A stretch of DNA of 64,000 nt from Coriobacteriia bacterium (GCA_009783085.1 WRHU01000006.1:1-64000); one strand, 5' to 3'. Shown: positions 53,741-63,953, numbered from the stretch's first letter. Notes: generated by a model from the sequence alone, not told the origin. A program made the numbers and translations.

Positions 53741-54166
53741 CTAAACCTCCCCGTCCTTTACCTCACGGGACACTATCTTGCACTTGATGGGCAGTTTTTG
53801 AATTGCAAGACGCAAAGCCTCAACAGCAAGCTCATGTTCGACATCAGCAATCTCAAACATAATGCGTCCTGGTTTTACCACTGCTACCCATTCCTCGGGG
53901 TTACCCTTACCAGAACCCATGCGAGTTTCGGCAGGTTTTTTAGTAATTGGTTTGTCGGGGAAGATGTTAATCCACACCCGACCGCCACGCTTCATGTGAC
54001 GAGTCATCGCAACACGAGCAGCCTCAATTTGGCGGTTGGTAATCCAATGCGGCTCAAGAGCCTGAATACCATAGGTGCCAAAGTTAAGCTGCGTGCCGCC
54101 CTTGGCCTTGCCTTTCATAGAACCGCGCTGCACCTTACGATGCTTGACGCGCTTAGGTATAAGCAT
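53741..54166 (-). CDS. rplP: 50S ribosomal protein L16
   Basis: The 141-residue protein starts [20 protein letters not shown] and includes GYNG-like [20 protein letters not shown] and [20 protein letters not shown]16 supports tRNA binding at the peptidyl transferase centre. It is two bases after rpsC. Confidence 0.97.
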   Translation of the reverse strand: MLIPKRVKHRKVQRGSMKGKAKGGTQLNFGTYGIQALEPHWITNRQIEAARVAMTRHMKRGGRVWINIFPDKPITKKPAETRMGSGKGNPEEWVAVVKPGRIMFEIADVEHELAVEALRLAIQKLPIKCKIVSREVKDGEV

Positions 54167-54168
54167 TT

Positions 54169-54870
54169 CTATTTTCTCCCTTCACCACGACGGGGACGAG
54201 CAGGACGCGATGAGCCCTCAAGTGCTGGCTCAGGCGTTGGTTGGCCCGGAAGTCGCTCGCCGTGATAGACCCAAACTTTAACGCCGATAGAACCCATCGT
54301 TGTAGCTGCAGTAGCAAAACCGTAGTCGATTTTTGCACGCAGGGTATGCAAAGGCACCCGACCCTCACGATACCACTCACGACGGCTCATCTCGGCACCG
54401 CCCAAACGTCCGGAGCATTGGATACGAATACCCTTTGCGCCACTTTTGATGGCGGATTGAACAGCCTTGCGCATCGCACGTCTAAACGCCACACGACCCT
54501 CAAGCTGCTCAGCAACTGACTGAGCGATAAGCGCTGCATCAAGCTCAGGGCGCTTAATTTCAATAACGTCAACGCTCACCTTGCCGTTGGCAATTTTTTC
54601 AAGATCCTTGCGCAACTCATCTATCTCGGCACCCTTTTTACCAATAACGATACCAGGGCGTGCCGTGGTGATGATGACACGTATCTTGTCGCCAGCGCGC
54701 TCTATCTCAATTTTAGAAACGGCAGCACGAGCAAGACGCTTATCAAGGTACTTGCGCAATGCGATGTCGTTTTCAAGATTGACTGCATACTCTCTGCCTG
54801 CATACCAGCGGCTGCGCCAATTCTCAGTAACTCCCAGACGAAATCCGGTAGGATAAACTTTTTGACCCAT
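54169..54870 (-). CDS. rpsC: 30S ribosomal protein S3
   Basis: The 233-residue protein shows [19 protein letters not shown], the KH domain [20 protein letters not shown], and [21 protein letters not shown]3 forms part of the mRNA entry channel. Its tail is basic and Pro/Arg-rich. It starts three bases after rplV. Confidence 0.97.
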   Translation of the reverse strand: MGQKVYPTGFRLGVTENWRSRWYAGREYAVNLENDIALRKYLDKRLARAAVSKIEIERAGDKIRVIITTARPGIVIGKKGAEIDELRKDLEKIANGKVSVDVIEIKRPELDAALIAQSVAEQLEGRVAFRRAMRKAVQSAIKSGAKGIRIQCSGRLGGAEMSRREWYREGRVPLHTLRAKIDYGFATAATTMGSIGVKVWVYHGERLPGQPTPEPALEGSSRPARPRRGEGRK

Positions 54871-54873
54871 GTG

Positions 54874-55212
54874 CTAGTTCTCCTCTCGTGTGCCAACGAT
54901 AACCGTGATATGGCTCGTACGCTTTAAGATGCGTGATGCCGAGCCCTTTGCACGAGGACGAATGCGCTTCATGGTAGGCCCTTCGTCGGCATAGGTCGCT
55001 TTGACCACAAGGTTTTCTTCTTTTACACCCTCACGCTCAGCGTTAGCAACGGCACTGTTTAAGACCTTCTCGACAACTTCTGCTACGTTGCGCTCAGAGA
55101 ATTGAAGAATCTCGCGGGCGCGAACAATCTGCTTGCCACGAATAAGGTCAATGACCATGCGTGCTTTGCGCGGAGAAACCCGAACGTAACGGGCAACTGC
55201 TCTTGCTTCCAT
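54874..55212 (-). CDS. rplV: 50S ribosomal protein L22
   Basis: The 112-residue protein has [20 protein letters not shown] and the hairpin loop [20 protein letters not shown] that lines the exit tunnel, ending [11 protein letters not shown]. Its ATG abuts the rpsS stop. Confidence 0.97.
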   Translation of the reverse strand: MEARAVARYVRVSPRKARMVIDLIRGKQIVRAREILQFSERNVAEVVEKVLNSAVANAEREGVKEENLVVKATYADEGPTMKRIRPRAKGSASRILKRTSHITVIVGTREEN

Positions 55213-55488
55213 TTACTTCTTGCCTTTCTTGTCTGCCGCGTGACCGCGGAACGTGCGGGTTACGGCGAACTCGCCAAGCTTGTGACCAACCATGCTCTCC
55301 GTTACATACACCGGAACGTGTTTGCGTCCGTCGTGAACGGCGATGGTATGACCAACCATCTCAGGAAAAATCGTTGAGGCGCGCGACCACGTTTTAATCA
55401 CGTTTTTCTCGCCCGCATCGTTCATTTTGTTGATGCGACCGAGCAAGCGCGGCTCTACGAAGGGTCCTTTTTTAAGACTTCTGCTCAT
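55213..55488 (-). CDS. rpsS: 30S ribosomal protein S19
   Basis: The 91-residue protein includes [40 protein letters not shown] and [21 protein letters not shown]19 sits in the 30S head. It follows rplB by 43 bases. Confidence 0.97.
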   Translation of the reverse strand: MSRSLKKGPFVEPRLLGRINKMNDAGEKNVIKTWSRASTIFPEMVGHTIAVHDGRKHVPVYVTESMVGHKLGEFAVTRTFRGHAADKKGKK

Positions 55489-55531
55489 GTATATCCTTAC
55501 TCCTCACAGTGGGTTTCACAAACGTGAACCA

Positions 55532-56362
55532 CTATTTTTTACGCCTACGAATAATCAAGCGGCTCGATGCCTTCTTTTTATTGCGCGTACGGTGACCCTT
55601 GGTAGGAACACCCCACGGCGTAACAGGGTGACGGCCAGCAGATTTGTTCTTGCCTTCGCCGCCGCCATGCGGGTGGTCAACCGGATTCATAACCGTACCA
55701 CGCACCGTTGGGCGCACGCCCATCCAGCGCTTGCGTCCAGCCTTGCCAATCTTGATGTTGGCGTGCTCAGCATTACCAACCTCGCCTACCGTAGCACGGC
55801 AGGTGATAAGCACACGACGCATCTCATGAGAAGGCATACGCAAAACAGCATACTTACCCTCTTTAGCCATGAGCTGGATAGATGAGCCAGCGCTACGAGC
55901 AAGAGCAGCGCCCTTGCCTGGCTGAAGCTCAACCGCATGAACGGTGGTACCCACGGGGATATCCTTAAGCTGCAAAGCGCAACCCGGTTTAATGTCTGAT
56001 TCAGAACCGCTGGTTATTACATCGCCCACCTTCAAGCCACGAGGGTGCAAGATGTAGCTCTTGGCTCCATCGGCATAATGCAACAGCGCAATGCGAGCTG
56101 AGCGGTTGGGGTCGTACTCAACCGTTGCAACCTTAGCGGGCACGCCATCTTTGGTGCGCTTAAAGTCAATAATGCGATACTTGCGCTTGTGCCCACCGCC
56201 TTGGTGGCGAGTAGTAATACGACCGTTGTTGTTGCGTCCTGCCTTTTTGGGCAAAGGGCGCAGCAGCGTCTTCTCGGGCGTGCTGGTAGTGATTTCGGCA
56301 AAATCCGAAACCGTCTGGAAGCGACGTCCGGGGGAAGTAGGTTTGTACTGTTTAATTCCCAT
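55532..56362 (-). CDS. rplB: 50S ribosomal protein L2
   Basis: The 276-residue protein shows [20 protein letters not shown] and the conserved [20 protein letters not shown] near the peptidyl transferase centre. L2 helps join the subunits. The gap to rplW (109 bases) contains a short CCTTCAAAA-type tandem repeat. Confidence 0.97.
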   Translation of the reverse strand: MGIKQYKPTSPGRRFQTVSDFAEITTSTPEKTLLRPLPKKAGRNNNGRITTRHQGGGHKRKYRIIDFKRTKDGVPAKVATVEYDPNRSARIALLHYADGAKSYILHPRGLKVGDVITSGSESDIKPGCALQLKDIPVGTTVHAVELQPGKGAALARSAGSSIQLMAKEGKYAVLRMPSHEMRRVLITCRATVGEVGNAEHANIKIGKAGRKRWMGVRPTVRGTVMNPVDHPHGGGEGKNKSAGRHPVTPWGVPTKGHRTRNKKKASSRLIIRRRKK

Positions 56363-56471
56363 GGTCTTTCTTATCTCCTTACACGGTGCCGGGCGTGTCC
56401 TTTGTGCCTAACGCTTTGAGAACGCAACCCGTCTGGTTCCTTCAAAACCTTCAAAATCCTTCTAAACGGTA

Positions 56472-56756
56472 TTAGATGCCAAATGCCTCTATAGTTTCGC
56501 CTTCAGCCACCGTAACAATGGCCTTTTTCCACGAACGAGTTGTACCCTTTGCATAACGTACCCGCTTGGGCTTACCCGTAACACGCATCGTATTAACCTT
56601 GAGAACCGTAACGCCAAAAATCTCTTCGACGGCTTGACGAATCTCAATCTTGCTTGCCTGCTTGGCAACCTCAAAGGTATAACGATTGTCGTTGATGAGG
56701 TCGTAGCTCCGCTCCGAAACAATGGGGCGTAAAATGACCTGTCGAACATCTTTCAT
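56472..56756 (-). CDS. rplW: 50S ribosomal protein L23
   Basis: The 94-residue protein has VILRPIVSERSYDLINDNRY, EVAKQASKIEIRQAVEEIF and KPKRVRYAKGTTRSWKKAIV. L23 is the docking site for trigger factor and SRP. Its ATG overlaps the rplD stop by one base. Confidence 0.96.
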   Translation of the reverse strand: MKDVRQVILRPIVSERSYDLINDNRYTFEVAKQASKIEIRQAVEEIFGVTVLKVNTMRVTGKPKRVRYAKGTTRSWKKAIVTVAEGETIEAFGI

Positions 56757-57379
56757 TATTTCAGCACCTCCTCAATGCGCTTGAGTGAGGCACTGGTAAA
56801 CACCAAAGTGCCGTTGTCAATCAAATCATGTGCGTTTGCTTCTGAAACAAAAATCACCCGCACGGTTGGAATGTTATTAAATGATAAAAAGGCGTTTGCG
56901 TTGTCATCGTCAAGTACGATGGTAGTGCGCCCTGTTACCTTAAGCGCCTCTAAAGCAGCTACTGCTTGCTTGGTTGAGGGCTTCTCAAAGGCAAACTCAT
57001 CAACAACGAGCAGCACACCTTCTGCGGCTTTTGCAGAAAGCGCCGAGCGCATTGCGAGCTTAACCTCTTTGTTGTTAACCTTAAACGCATAGCTGCGTGC
57101 ATGAGGTCCAAAAACCACACCACCACTGCGATAGTGGGGAGCGCTTACGGTACCTTGACGTGCACGACCGGTGCCCTTTTGGCGATACGGCTTTCTGCCA
57201 CCGCCGGCAACTTGCCCACGTGTTTTGGTTTCATGCGTACCGGCACGGCGTGCTGCAAGTTGCGAGCGCACCACTTCGTGCATGACATGGATATTGGGAG
57301 CAACGCCAAAGACGGCATCGGAAAGCTCGGCCGTGCCGACCTTCTTTCCTCCCTTATCTTTAATCTCTACCTTAGCCAT
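56756..57379 (-). CDS. rplD: 50S ribosomal protein L4
   Basis: The 207-residue protein includes GVAPNIHVMHEVVRSQLAAR and GGGRKPYRQKGTGRARQGTV, the loop that reaches the tunnel. In E. coli L4 represses the S10 operon; no such leader is evident to me here. It lies between rplC and rplW. Confidence 0.97.
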   Translation of the reverse strand: MAKVEIKDKGGKKVGTAELSDAVFGVAPNIHVMHEVVRSQLAARRAGTHETKTRGQVAGGGRKPYRQKGTGRARQGTVSAPHYRSGGVVFGPHARSYAFKVNNKEVKLAMRSALSAKAAEGVLLVVDEFAFEKPSTKQAVAALEALKVTGRTTIVLDDDNANAFLSFNNIPTVRVIFVSEANAHDLIDNGTLVFTSASLKRIEEVLK

Positions 57380-57430
57380 TGTTAGTCTATCTCCTAAAGC
57401 TTTATTTCCTCGTGTTAATTACGGCTGCAA

Positions 57431-58051
57431 TTACACGGTACGGACACTAACGAGCGCACCCTTGCCACCGGGTACTGCGCCTTTAACGAGCAACAAGTTT
57501 TGCTCGGCATCAACTTTTACCACCTCAAGGTTTTTAACGGTCACCTTGTCAACACCCATGTGTCCCGGAAGGCGCAGGCCTTTGAAAACACGTGAGGGAG
57601 TAGCGCACTGGCCAACAGAACCTGGAGCACGGTGGAAGTGAGAACCGTGTCCACCCGGACCACCCTTAAAGTTGTAACGCTTCATAACACCGGCAAAGCC
57701 CTTACCTTTTGAAACGCCAGAAACGTCCACTTTTTTAGTTTCGGCAAATTGCTCAACCGTTATCTCTTGACCAAGCTCATAGTTAGCAGCATCGTCAACG
57801 CGAACCTCACGCAAAACCTTTGAGGGCTCTACGTTTGCTTTGCTAAAGTGACCAGCCATAGGTTTGTTGAGCTTTTTAGCCTTAAGCTCGCCAAAACCAA
57901 TTTGAACGGCACTATAGCCTTCTTTTTCATCGGTCTTTATCTGCGTCACCACGCACGGACCCGCTTGTATAACCGTAACCGGCACAAGCTGGTCGTCGTC
58001 TGACCAGACCTGGGTCATGCCCAGTTTGCGACCTAAAATCGTATTGCACAT
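57431..58051 (-). CDS. rplC: 50S ribosomal protein L3
   Basis: The 206-residue protein has [20 protein letters not shown] and [20 protein letters not shown], then [21 protein letters not shown]3 starts 50S assembly. The gap upstream of it (58052-58137) contains a small CAGCAAG/CTTGCTG hairpin. Confidence 0.97.
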   Translation of the reverse strand: MCNTILGRKLGMTQVWSDDDQLVPVTVIQAGPCVVTQIKTDEKEGYSAVQIGFGELKAKKLNKPMAGHFSKANVEPSKVLREVRVDDAANYELGQEITVEQFAETKKVDVSGVSKGKGFAGVMKRYNFKGGPGGHGSHFHRAPGSVGQCATPSRVFKGLRLPGHMGVDKVTVKNLEVVKVDAEQNLLLVKGAVPGGKGALVSVRTV

Positions 58052-58137
58052 AACAAAACCTCTATCTTTCTCGGTCGTAGCACCTTACAGCAAGCCCTTC
58101 TTGCTGCCGCCAGCGGACCGAACGAACACAAATAAAC

Positions 58138-58446
58138 TTACAGCTTAATCTCAATATCTACGCCAGCGGGCAAATCAAGTCGCATGAGCGAGTCCACCGT
58201 GTTAGGCGTGGGCTCCAAGATGTCGATAAGACGCTTGTGCGTACGCATCTCAAACTGCTCACGACTATCCTTGTCTTTGTGAGGCGAGCGGATAACGCAA
58301 TACAAATTGCGCTCAGTAGGAAGCGGCACGGGGCCAGAAACCTTTGCGCCCGTCTTTTGCGCGGTGTCCACAATAAGCTTGGTGGACTGATCCACTATCT
58401 CATGGTCGTAGCCTTTGAGGCGGATTCTGATTTTTTGACTTGCCAA
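58138..58446 (-). CDS. rpsJ: 30S ribosomal protein S10
   Basis: The 102-residue protein has [40 protein letters not shown] and [21 protein letters not shown]10 also serves as NusE in antitermination. The start is TTG at 58446, with AAGGAG six bases before it; no ATG is closer than 39 bases upstream. No tuf gene lies between fusA and rpsJ, unlike many genomes. Confidence 0.95.
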   Translation of the reverse strand: MASQKIRIRLKGYDHEIVDQSTKLIVDTAQKTGAKVSGPVPLPTERNLYCVIRSPHKDKDSREQFEMRTHKRLIDILEPTPNTVDSLMRLDLPAGVDIEIKL

Positions 58447-58574
58447 CTTTTTCTCCTTAAAAACTTCTAAAGCTTGGTGCTTCATAAAACTTTGCTTTAC
58501 AACGTGCTGCTCGAGGCTCGACTCGCTTAGCAGGCGCTCACTTTGCAGGCACTCGCCTTGCAGGCGCTTGCTTG

Positions 58575-60662
58575 CTAGGCGTTGCCTCCTACTTTGGATA
58601 CAATCTCTTCTGCCACACTCTTAGGTACGGGCTCATAAGAAGAGAACTGCATGGTGTACGATGCCCTACCCTGTGTTGACGAACGCAGGTCGGTTGCATA
58701 TCCAAACATCTCAGAAAGCGGTACGAGCGATTTAACAACCTTAGCTCCGCCTCTATCCTCCATGCCTTGAATCTGACCACGACGTGATGAAAGGTTACCC
58801 ATAACATCACCCATGTAATCCTCGGGAGTTTCAACTTCAACAGACATCATAGGCTCAAGCAGCACCGGGCCACTCTTGCGCAAGGCATCTTTAATAGCCA
58901 TTGAACCAGCAATCTTAAAGGCTGACTCTGAGGAGTCCACCTCATGGTACGAACCATCGACCAGCTCAACTTTGATGTCCACAACGGGGAAGCCTGCCAA
59001 AACGCCGCTTGCCAGTGCCTCTTGAATACCTTTGTCAACGGGCGAGATGTATTCCTTAGGAATAACGCCACCCACGATTTTATTGTCAAACTCATAACCC
59101 TTTGCAGGTTCTTGTGGGTTCATGTTGATAACCACATGACCATACTGACCACGACCACCACTCTGGCGAACAAACTTGCCCTCCACACCGTCAACTGCTT
59201 TGCCCGCTGTTTCGCGGTAGGCAACCTGAGGCTTACCAACATTTGCTTCAACCTTAAACTCACGAAGCAAACGGTCGACGATAATCTCAAGGTGCAACTC
59301 GCCCATACCAGCAATAACCGTCTGTCCCGTTTCTTGATTGGTAGAAACGCGGAAGGTTGGATCTTCCTCGGCAAGTTTTTGAAGAGCGGTTCCCAGCTTA
59401 TCTTGCTCAGCCTTGGTCTTTGGCTCAATAGCAATATCGATAACAGGGTCGGGGAATACCATGGACTCCAAAATTACTGGAGCGTTCTCAACGCACAGCG
59501 TGTCGCCGGTTGACGTATCTTTAAGGCCAACGGCGGCAACAATGTCGCCCGCAGAAACAGACTCAATATCCTCACGGGAGTTTGAGTGCATCTCAAGCAA
59601 GCGACCAACACGCTCTTTTTTATCTTTGGTTGCATTGAGAACATAGGAGCCGGCACTCAGCGTACCGGAATACACACGAAAGTAGGTCAAACGACCAACG
59701 TGTGGGTCAGTCATAATCTTAAAAGCAAGCGCAGCAAAGGGTTCTTTTTCGTCTGCTTTGCGCTCAACTTCTTTTTCGGTCTTAACATCTATACCTTGGA
59801 TAGCGGGAATATCAAGTGGTGAGGGGAGATAATTTACAACGGTATCGAGCAGCTGCTGAATACCTTTGTTCTTAAATGAAGCACCACAAACAACCGGTGT
59901 AATCTCGCAAGCGATGCAACCTTTGCGCAAAGCTGCGATAACTTCTTCTTCGGTATACGCTTCGCCCTCTAAAACTTTCATCATCAGTTCATCGTCAAAC
60001 TCAGTGGCAACTTCTACCAACTCATCGTGGTACTGCTTTGCCTTGTCGGCGTAATCGGCAGGAACCTCAGCGTCGGTGGGATAAATCATGCCCTTGTCGT
60101 CCTCATTAAAAAGCTGAGCTTTCATAGAGATGAGGTCGATGAGTCCGTCAAACTGTGCCTCGGCACCAATGGGAAGCTGGAGCACTACCGTGCGTGTTTC
60201 GAGGCGGTCTTGCATCTGCTCAATAACAGAGTAGAAATCCGCGCCCGTGCGATCCATCTTGTTGATGAACGCCATGCGAGGAACATTGTAGCGATGCGCC
60301 TGACGCCAAACAGTTTCTGACTGAGGCTGCACGCCACCAACCGCACAAAATACGGCGACCGTTCCATCAAGCACACGCAAAGAACGCTCAACCTCTGCGG
60401 TAAAGTCAACGTGGCCCGGCGTGTCGATAATCTGGATACGGTGATCGTTCCAGTAACAGGTAGTAGCAGCACTCGTAATAGTAATGCCACGCTCTTGCTC
60501 TTGCGCCATCCAGTCCATCGTGGCTGCGCCCTCATGTACCTCACCAATCTTGTAGTTCTTACCGGTGTAGTACAAAATGCGCTCGGTGGTCGTGGTTTTA
60601 CCGGCGTCGATGTGAGCCATGATGCCGATGTTGCGCGTATCTTTTAGCGGTGTCTTAGCCAT
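58575..60662 (-). CDS. fusA: Elongation factor G
   Basis: EF-G drives translocation. The 695-residue protein has the G1 motif [19 protein letters not shown], the Thr of switch I ([14 protein letters not shown]), the G3 motif [14 protein letters not shown] (G4), and domain IV with [13 protein letters not shown]. It is a single standard EF-G. I chose ATG 60662 since the family start is [26 protein letters not shown] lies 13 bases upstream, rather far. It follows rpsG by 25 bases. Confidence 0.97.
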   Translation of the reverse strand: MAKTPLKDTRNIGIMAHIDAGKTTTTERILYYTGKNYKIGEVHEGAATMDWMAQEQERGITITSAATTCYWNDHRIQIIDTPGHVDFTAEVERSLRVLDGTVAVFCAVGGVQPQSETVWRQAHRYNVPRMAFINKMDRTGADFYSVIEQMQDRLETRTVVLQLPIGAEAQFDGLIDLISMKAQLFNEDDKGMIYPTDAEVPADYADKAKQYHDELVEVATEFDDELMMKVLEGEAYTEEEVIAALRKGCIACEITPVVCGASFKNKGIQQLLDTVVNYLPSPLDIPAIQGIDVKTEKEVERKADEKEPFAALAFKIMTDPHVGRLTYFRVYSGTLSAGSYVLNATKDKKERVGRLLEMHSNSREDIESVSAGDIVAAVGLKDTSTGDTLCVENAPVILESMVFPDPVIDIAIEPKTKAEQDKLGTALQKLAEEDPTFRVSTNQETGQTVIAGMGELHLEIIVDRLLREFKVEANVGKPQVAYRETAGKAVDGVEGKFVRQSGGRGQYGHVVINMNPQEPAKGYEFDNKIVGGVIPKEYISPVDKGIQEALASGVLAGFPVVDIKVELVDGSYHEVDSSESAFKIAGSMAIKDALRKSGPVLLEPMMSVEVETPEDYMGDVMGNLSSRRGQIQGMEDRGGAKVVKSLVPLSEMFGYATDLRSSTQGRASYTMQFSSYEPVPKSVAEEIVSKVGGNA

Positions 60663-60687
60663 TGTTGTGTTCTCAGTCCTCTTTGCT

Positions 60688-61158
60688 CTACCAACGATAA
60701 TGCGAGAAAGCTCGGTTAGCTTCCGCCATCTTGAAAATATCCTCACGTTTCTTTACTGAGGAACCCGTGCCGTTAGCGGCATCGAGAATCTCAGAGGCCA
60801 AACGCTCAGCCATTGTTTTTTCTTTGCGGCTCCGTGAATAGTCAACCATCCAGCGGATAGCAAGCGTTGTTGCACGACGAGAGTTAACCTCCATCGGAAC
60901 CTGATAGGTTGCGCCACCAACACGCTTAGGTTTGACCTCAAGGGTTGGACGCACATTGTCCATTGCCTTCTTGAAAACAGAAAGCGGGTCTTGTCCGCTT
61001 TTCTCCTCAACAATGTCAAAGGAGCCATAGACAATGGCTTCTGCGATGGACTTCTTACCATCAAGCAAGACCTTGTTGATGAGCTGGGTCACCAAACGGT
61101 TGTTGTACACAGCGTCCGGGCTTATCTCCCGACGAACTGCTGCTGCTCTACGAGGCAT
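60688..61158 (-). CDS. rpsG: 30S ribosomal protein S7
   Basis: The 156-residue protein starts [20 protein letters not shown] and includes [20 protein letters not shown] and [20 protein letters not shown]7 starts assembly of the 30S head. GGAAGG stands before its ATG, with a hairpin directly upstream that could be a site for autoregulation. Confidence 0.97.
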   Translation of the reverse strand: MPRRAAAVRREISPDAVYNNRLVTQLINKVLLDGKKSIAEAIVYGSFDIVEEKSGQDPLSVFKKAMDNVRPTLEVKPKRVGGATYQVPMEVNSRRATTLAIRWMVDYSRSRKEKTMAERLASEILDAANGTGSSVKKREDIFKMAEANRAFSHYRW

Positions 61159-61175
61159 ATCGTTTCCTTCCTTGT

Positions 61176-61200
61176 GCAGCCCTTTATGCCGAGGGGCTGC
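61176..61200 (-). promoter_or_regulatory. Hairpin upstream of the rpsG ribosome-binding site
   Basis: GCAGCCC and GGGCTGC pair across an 11-base loop in the rpsL-rpsG gap. The stem ends a few bases before the Shine-Dalgarno sequence of rpsG. In E. coli S7 binds the rpsL-rpsG intergenic mRNA; a comparable role here is inferred. There is no T tract on the - strand. Confidence 0.5.
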
Positions 61201-61278
61201 CGCTTTACATCACGTTTGTTTCTACTACCAAACAGGAAAAAAGACGCAAGCAATGCGCGCCTTTCTTTTTATAGTGTG

Positions 61279-61650
61279 TTACTTAGGCTTCTTAGCGCCA
61301 TAGCGGCTGCGGGCTTGCTTGCGGTCGCTCACGGCAGCGCAATCCAGTGCTGCACGGATAACCTTGTAGCGCACACCCGGCAGGTCTTTTACACGACCGC
61401 CACGAATGAGAATCATCGAGTGCTCTTGCAGGTTGTGACCAATACCAGGAATGTAGGCGGTCACCTCCATGCCGTTTACCAAACGCACACGACAAACCTT
61501 ACGCAAGGCAGAGTTTGGTTTTTTTGGCGTAACCGTATACACGCGAGTACACACTCCACGCTTCTGCGGGTTGCCCTTGAGTGCCGGCGTCTTTTTCTTG
61601 GCGACGGTCTTTTCGCGGCCCTTGCGGACCAGTTGGTTAATAGTAGGCAC
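61279..61650 (-). CDS. rpsL: 30S ribosomal protein S12
   Basis: The 123-residue protein starts [19 protein letters not shown]. The decoding-site loops are wild type: [17 protein letters not shown] (Lys at the streptomycin position) and [20 protein letters not shown]. The start codon is GTG at 61650 with GAAAGGAA upstream. It opens the str operon, under the strong promoter at 61759-61787. Confidence 0.97.
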   Translation of the reverse strand: MPTINQLVRKGREKTVAKKKTPALKGNPQKRGVCTRVYTVTPKKPNSALRKVCRVRLVNGMEVTAYIPGIGHNLQEHSMILIRGGRVKDLPGVRYKVIRAALDCAAVSDRKQARSRYGAKKPK

Positions 61651-61758
61651 TGTATAAGTTCCTTTCGTCAGTTTGCCTAGTACTATAGAGTTGGTGTGTA
61701 TTGAGAAAACAGTTCTACGCACACAAAAACTCAGCGACCAAAAAAGTCGCGAAGTGGA

Positions 61759-61787
61759 ATAATATCAGTGTCTTTGGGGCTTGTCAA
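61759..61787 (-). promoter_or_regulatory. Strong promoter of the str ribosomal operon
   Basis: TTGACA and TATTAT are 17 bases apart, giving a transcription start near 61752 and a leader of about 100 bases before rpsL. The -35 lies within a small GGGG/CCCC stem. Confidence 0.85.
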
Positions 61788-61804
61788 ACCCCAGTATACT
61801 AAAA

Positions 61805-61855
61805 GCAACGCCCCCGGGCGTATCCATAGTTTAGGAAACACACCGAGGGCATTGC
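61805..61855 (-). terminator. Terminator of the Ig-like protein gene
   Basis: GCAATGCCC pairs with GGGCGTTGC (one G-T pair) across a loop of about 33 bases, followed on the - strand by TTTTAGTAT. It lies 15 bases past the stop codon. Confidence 0.65.
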
Positions 61856-61869
61856 AATATCTGAAACTT

Positions 61870-63504
61870 CTACTTAATTTTCTTGCTCGTCTTAGTCTTG
61901 CTCCACGCACTGTAATACTTGACGCTACCAACCGTTTTGTAGCTACGAACCTGTACTTGGTACTTGCTGTTTGTCTTTAGTTTTTTGATAGTCGCAGAGC
62001 CCTTGGAAGCAGCAAAGGTCTTGGTTTTCCATTTGGTAGTACCTGCTATTCTATAGCGCACCTGATACTTGGTAACCTTTTGTGCTTTTGAAACCTTAGC
62101 CCACGTTACTTTCATCTGCTTAGAGCCTGCAGTTATGCTTTTTATCGAGTTCTTTTTGGGAACTATCTTAAAGGTGCCAAGGCTAAGGTTTTTTGTACTG
62201 TTGTATTGTGAGCCCGCAGCAACATCAACCGTTACTGCATACGAACCAATAGCTTTAGGAGCAGTTTTTGATTTGGTGTACTTGGTACCACTTACACCCG
62301 TGTAATAGATTGCCATTACACTCCCCGCCCCTGCCTTGGGCGTTACCGCAACACTGATGCCCTTGCCCGTATAAGGCTTGCTGGCAAGGTTGTAGGTGTA
62401 TTGAGCTTTGGTGGGAGCAACAAGCGCTGCGCTCACCGTTACCACACAGCGTGCCGTTTTGAGCCCATCAACCGTAGTAGCTGTAATGGTTGCTGTGCCC
62501 GCCGCCCGAGCAGTGACCTTTCCTGTTGCATCTACCGAGGCAACCGCAGCGTTACTGCTTGACCACGTTACCGCCTTATTGTCTGCATCTGCTGGGCTTA
62601 TTGTTGGGACAAGAGTTTCTGCCTTACCCACCTGCAAGCTTGTTGCAGCCTTAAGGCTTATGCCCGTGACGTTGACATAGCCTGCTTGGACGGTAAACAC
62701 GCCCATGAGATCTCTGCGTGCCCAGTTTTTGTAGCAATCTTCTGCATCTACTTGTGCATTACAGGAACCATTGAAAGCAATGTCTGAAATGGTGCAGGTT
62801 CCCATATAGACATCAGTGTCACCTTTCCGATAAAGATCGGCGTAAGCCACAGGGTTATTGTTTGTCGTGCTATATATGTTGACCCTGACTAATGAGATTT
62901 CTGATTCGTCTGTAACTTCTACGCTTACCGTTATTTCTTGTCCAGGTGACACAATTATTCCTTGTTCTGGCACCGCAATCTGAGAGTTAATTATTAAATC
63001 ACCAATTACTGGCGGGTCGAGGTCTGTCAGCATGCTACCTGAGATGGTAAACACGCCCATGAGATCTCTGCGTGCCCAGTTTTTGTAGCAATCTTCTGCA
63101 TCTACTTGTGCATTACAGGAACCATTGAAAGCAATGTCTGAAATGGTGCAGGTTCCCATATAGACATCAGTGTCACCTTTCCGATAAAGATCGGCGTAAG
63201 CCACAGGGTTATTGTTTGTCGTGCTATATATGTTGACCCTGACTAATGAGATTTCTGATTCGTCTGTAACTTCTACGCTTACCGTTATTTCTTGTCCAGG
63301 TGACACAATTATTCCTTGTTCTGGCACCGCAATCTGAGAGTTAATTATTAAATCACCAATTACTGGCGGGTCGAAATCTTGTCCGTCCGCATAGGCATTG
63401 CTATGGGAGGGAGGGACAAGCATGAAGCACAATGCTGCCGTTAGAAACAGAGCAAGAAACCGTTGAGCTTTTTTAAGTTGGGGTTTTGAGGTTTGCGTTT
63501 TCAT
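61870..63504 (-). CDS. Secreted Ig-like repeat protein with fibronectin-type C-terminus
   Basis: This 544-residue surface protein has a signal peptide (about 1-40, LALFLTAALCFMLVPPSHSN then AYA), two identical 110-residue units starting DPPVIGDLIINSQIAVPEQG (about 43-153 and 161-271), a bacterial Ig-like (Big2) domain at about 275-355 (AVTWSSSNAAVASVDATGKV), an MBG-like domain at about 355-450 and a C-terminal fibronectin type III-like domain (YQVRYRIAGTTKWKTKTF). No LPxTG anchor or transmembrane end is seen, so it is released or held by other means. AAAGGA precedes the ATG. A leader of about 126 bases precedes the gene. The function is unknown; adhesion is a guess. Confidence 0.85.
   Translation of the reverse strand: MKTQTSKPQLKKAQRFLALFLTAALCFMLVPPSHSNAYADGQDFDPPVIGDLIINSQIAVPEQGIIVSPGQEITVSVEVTDESEISLVRVNIYSTTNNNPVAYADLYRKGDTDVYMGTCTISDIAFNGSCNAQVDAEDCYKNWARRDLMGVFTISGSMLTDLDPPVIGDLIINSQIAVPEQGIIVSPGQEITVSVEVTDESEISLVRVNIYSTTNNNPVAYADLYRKGDTDVYMGTCTISDIAFNGSCNAQVDAEDCYKNWARRDLMGVFTVQAGYVNVTGISLKAATSLQVGKAETLVPTISPADADNKAVTWSSSNAAVASVDATGKVTARAAGTATITATTVDGLKTARCVVTVSAALVAPTKAQYTYNLASKPYTGKGISVAVTPKAGAGSVMAIYYTGVSGTKYTKSKTAPKAIGSYAVTVDVAAGSQYNSTKNLSLGTFKIVPKKNSIKSITAGSKQMKVTWAKVSKAQKVTKYQVRYRIAGTTKWKTKTFAASKGSATIKKLKTNSKYQVQVRSYKTVGSVKYYSAWSKTKTSKKIK
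62692..63020 (-). repeat. 329-bp direct repeat, second copy in the gene
   Basis: Every stretch I compared is identical in sequence with 63046-63374. The spacing of 354 bp (118 codons) keeps the frame. The copies are separated by 25 bp encoding SGSMLTDL-like residues. Confidence 0.95.
63046..63374 (-). repeat. 329-bp direct repeat, first copy in the gene
   Basis: This is the partner of 62692-63020. The two copies appear to be the same base for base, so the duplication is recent or maintained by gene conversion. Confidence 0.95.
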
Positions 63505-63630
63505 GGGACTTCCGTCCTTTCAAAGAGGGCTGCCGGAAAATAGAGTAAGCGTCAGAAAATAGTAATAATCAGGCAGGCTTATCCAAGTTAGACGTCTTGC
63601 ACCACCCCACGTCTTTACCTGCGTTGCTAT
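63505..63630 (-). promoter_or_regulatory. Long structured leader of the Ig-like protein gene
   Basis: The leader contains GCAGG...CCTGC (outer pair) enclosing AGACGT...ACGTCT, and later CCGGCAGCCC near the Shine-Dalgarno. The layout suggests a regulatory RNA, but I cannot match it to a known riboswitch class. Confidence 0.4.
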
Positions 63631-63636
63631 CTCTGC

Positions 63637-63665
63637 AGTATACGCCCCTAAAATGCAATGTGCAA
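63637..63665 (-). promoter_or_regulatory. Promoter of the Ig-like protein gene
   Basis: TTGCAC and TATACT are separated by 17 bases. Transcription would start near 63630. Confidence 0.7.
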
Positions 63666-63757
63666 GCCCCTACAGCAAAAAAGATAACTATTTTTATAGG
63701 CAAAACAAAGATCGTAGGTCGCCTTCTTACGACATGCTGGGCTTATAGGACAAAAAG

Positions 63758-63798
63758 GAAGCGCCTGCGGTAGGCACACTGTGCCGTGCAAGCGCTTC
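63758..63798 (-). terminator. Nested hairpin, probable terminator
   Basis: GAAGCGC pairs with GCGCTTC, and inside GGCACA pairs with TGTGCC. On the - strand it is followed by CCTTTTTG; the + strand has AACTTTT. The rest of 63666-64000 shows no gene. Confidence 0.65.
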
Positions 63799-63924
63799 AA
63801 CTTTTATCATGTTATCAAGGTTTTGGCAATCTAGCAACTTGCACTACTCTCTCGCACTGGGCAACACGGATTGTGCAGCCAAAGGAGTGCTCCTTCTTGT
63901 TTTGCTAAGCCGCAAACACGCAAA

Positions 63925-63953
63925 AACCAGCTGAACATAAACGTTGGCTGGTT
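63925..63953 (-). terminator. Terminator hairpin of a gene beyond the right edge
   Basis: AACCAGC and GCTGGTT pair across a 15-base loop; on the - strand the stem runs into TTTTTG. It would end a - strand transcript that enters from beyond base 64000. Confidence 0.65.

Noticed and set aside
63758-63953. Small RNA gene between the two right-edge hairpins
   Set aside because: No promoter is evident, and both hairpins fit - strand terminators of a gene beyond the window.
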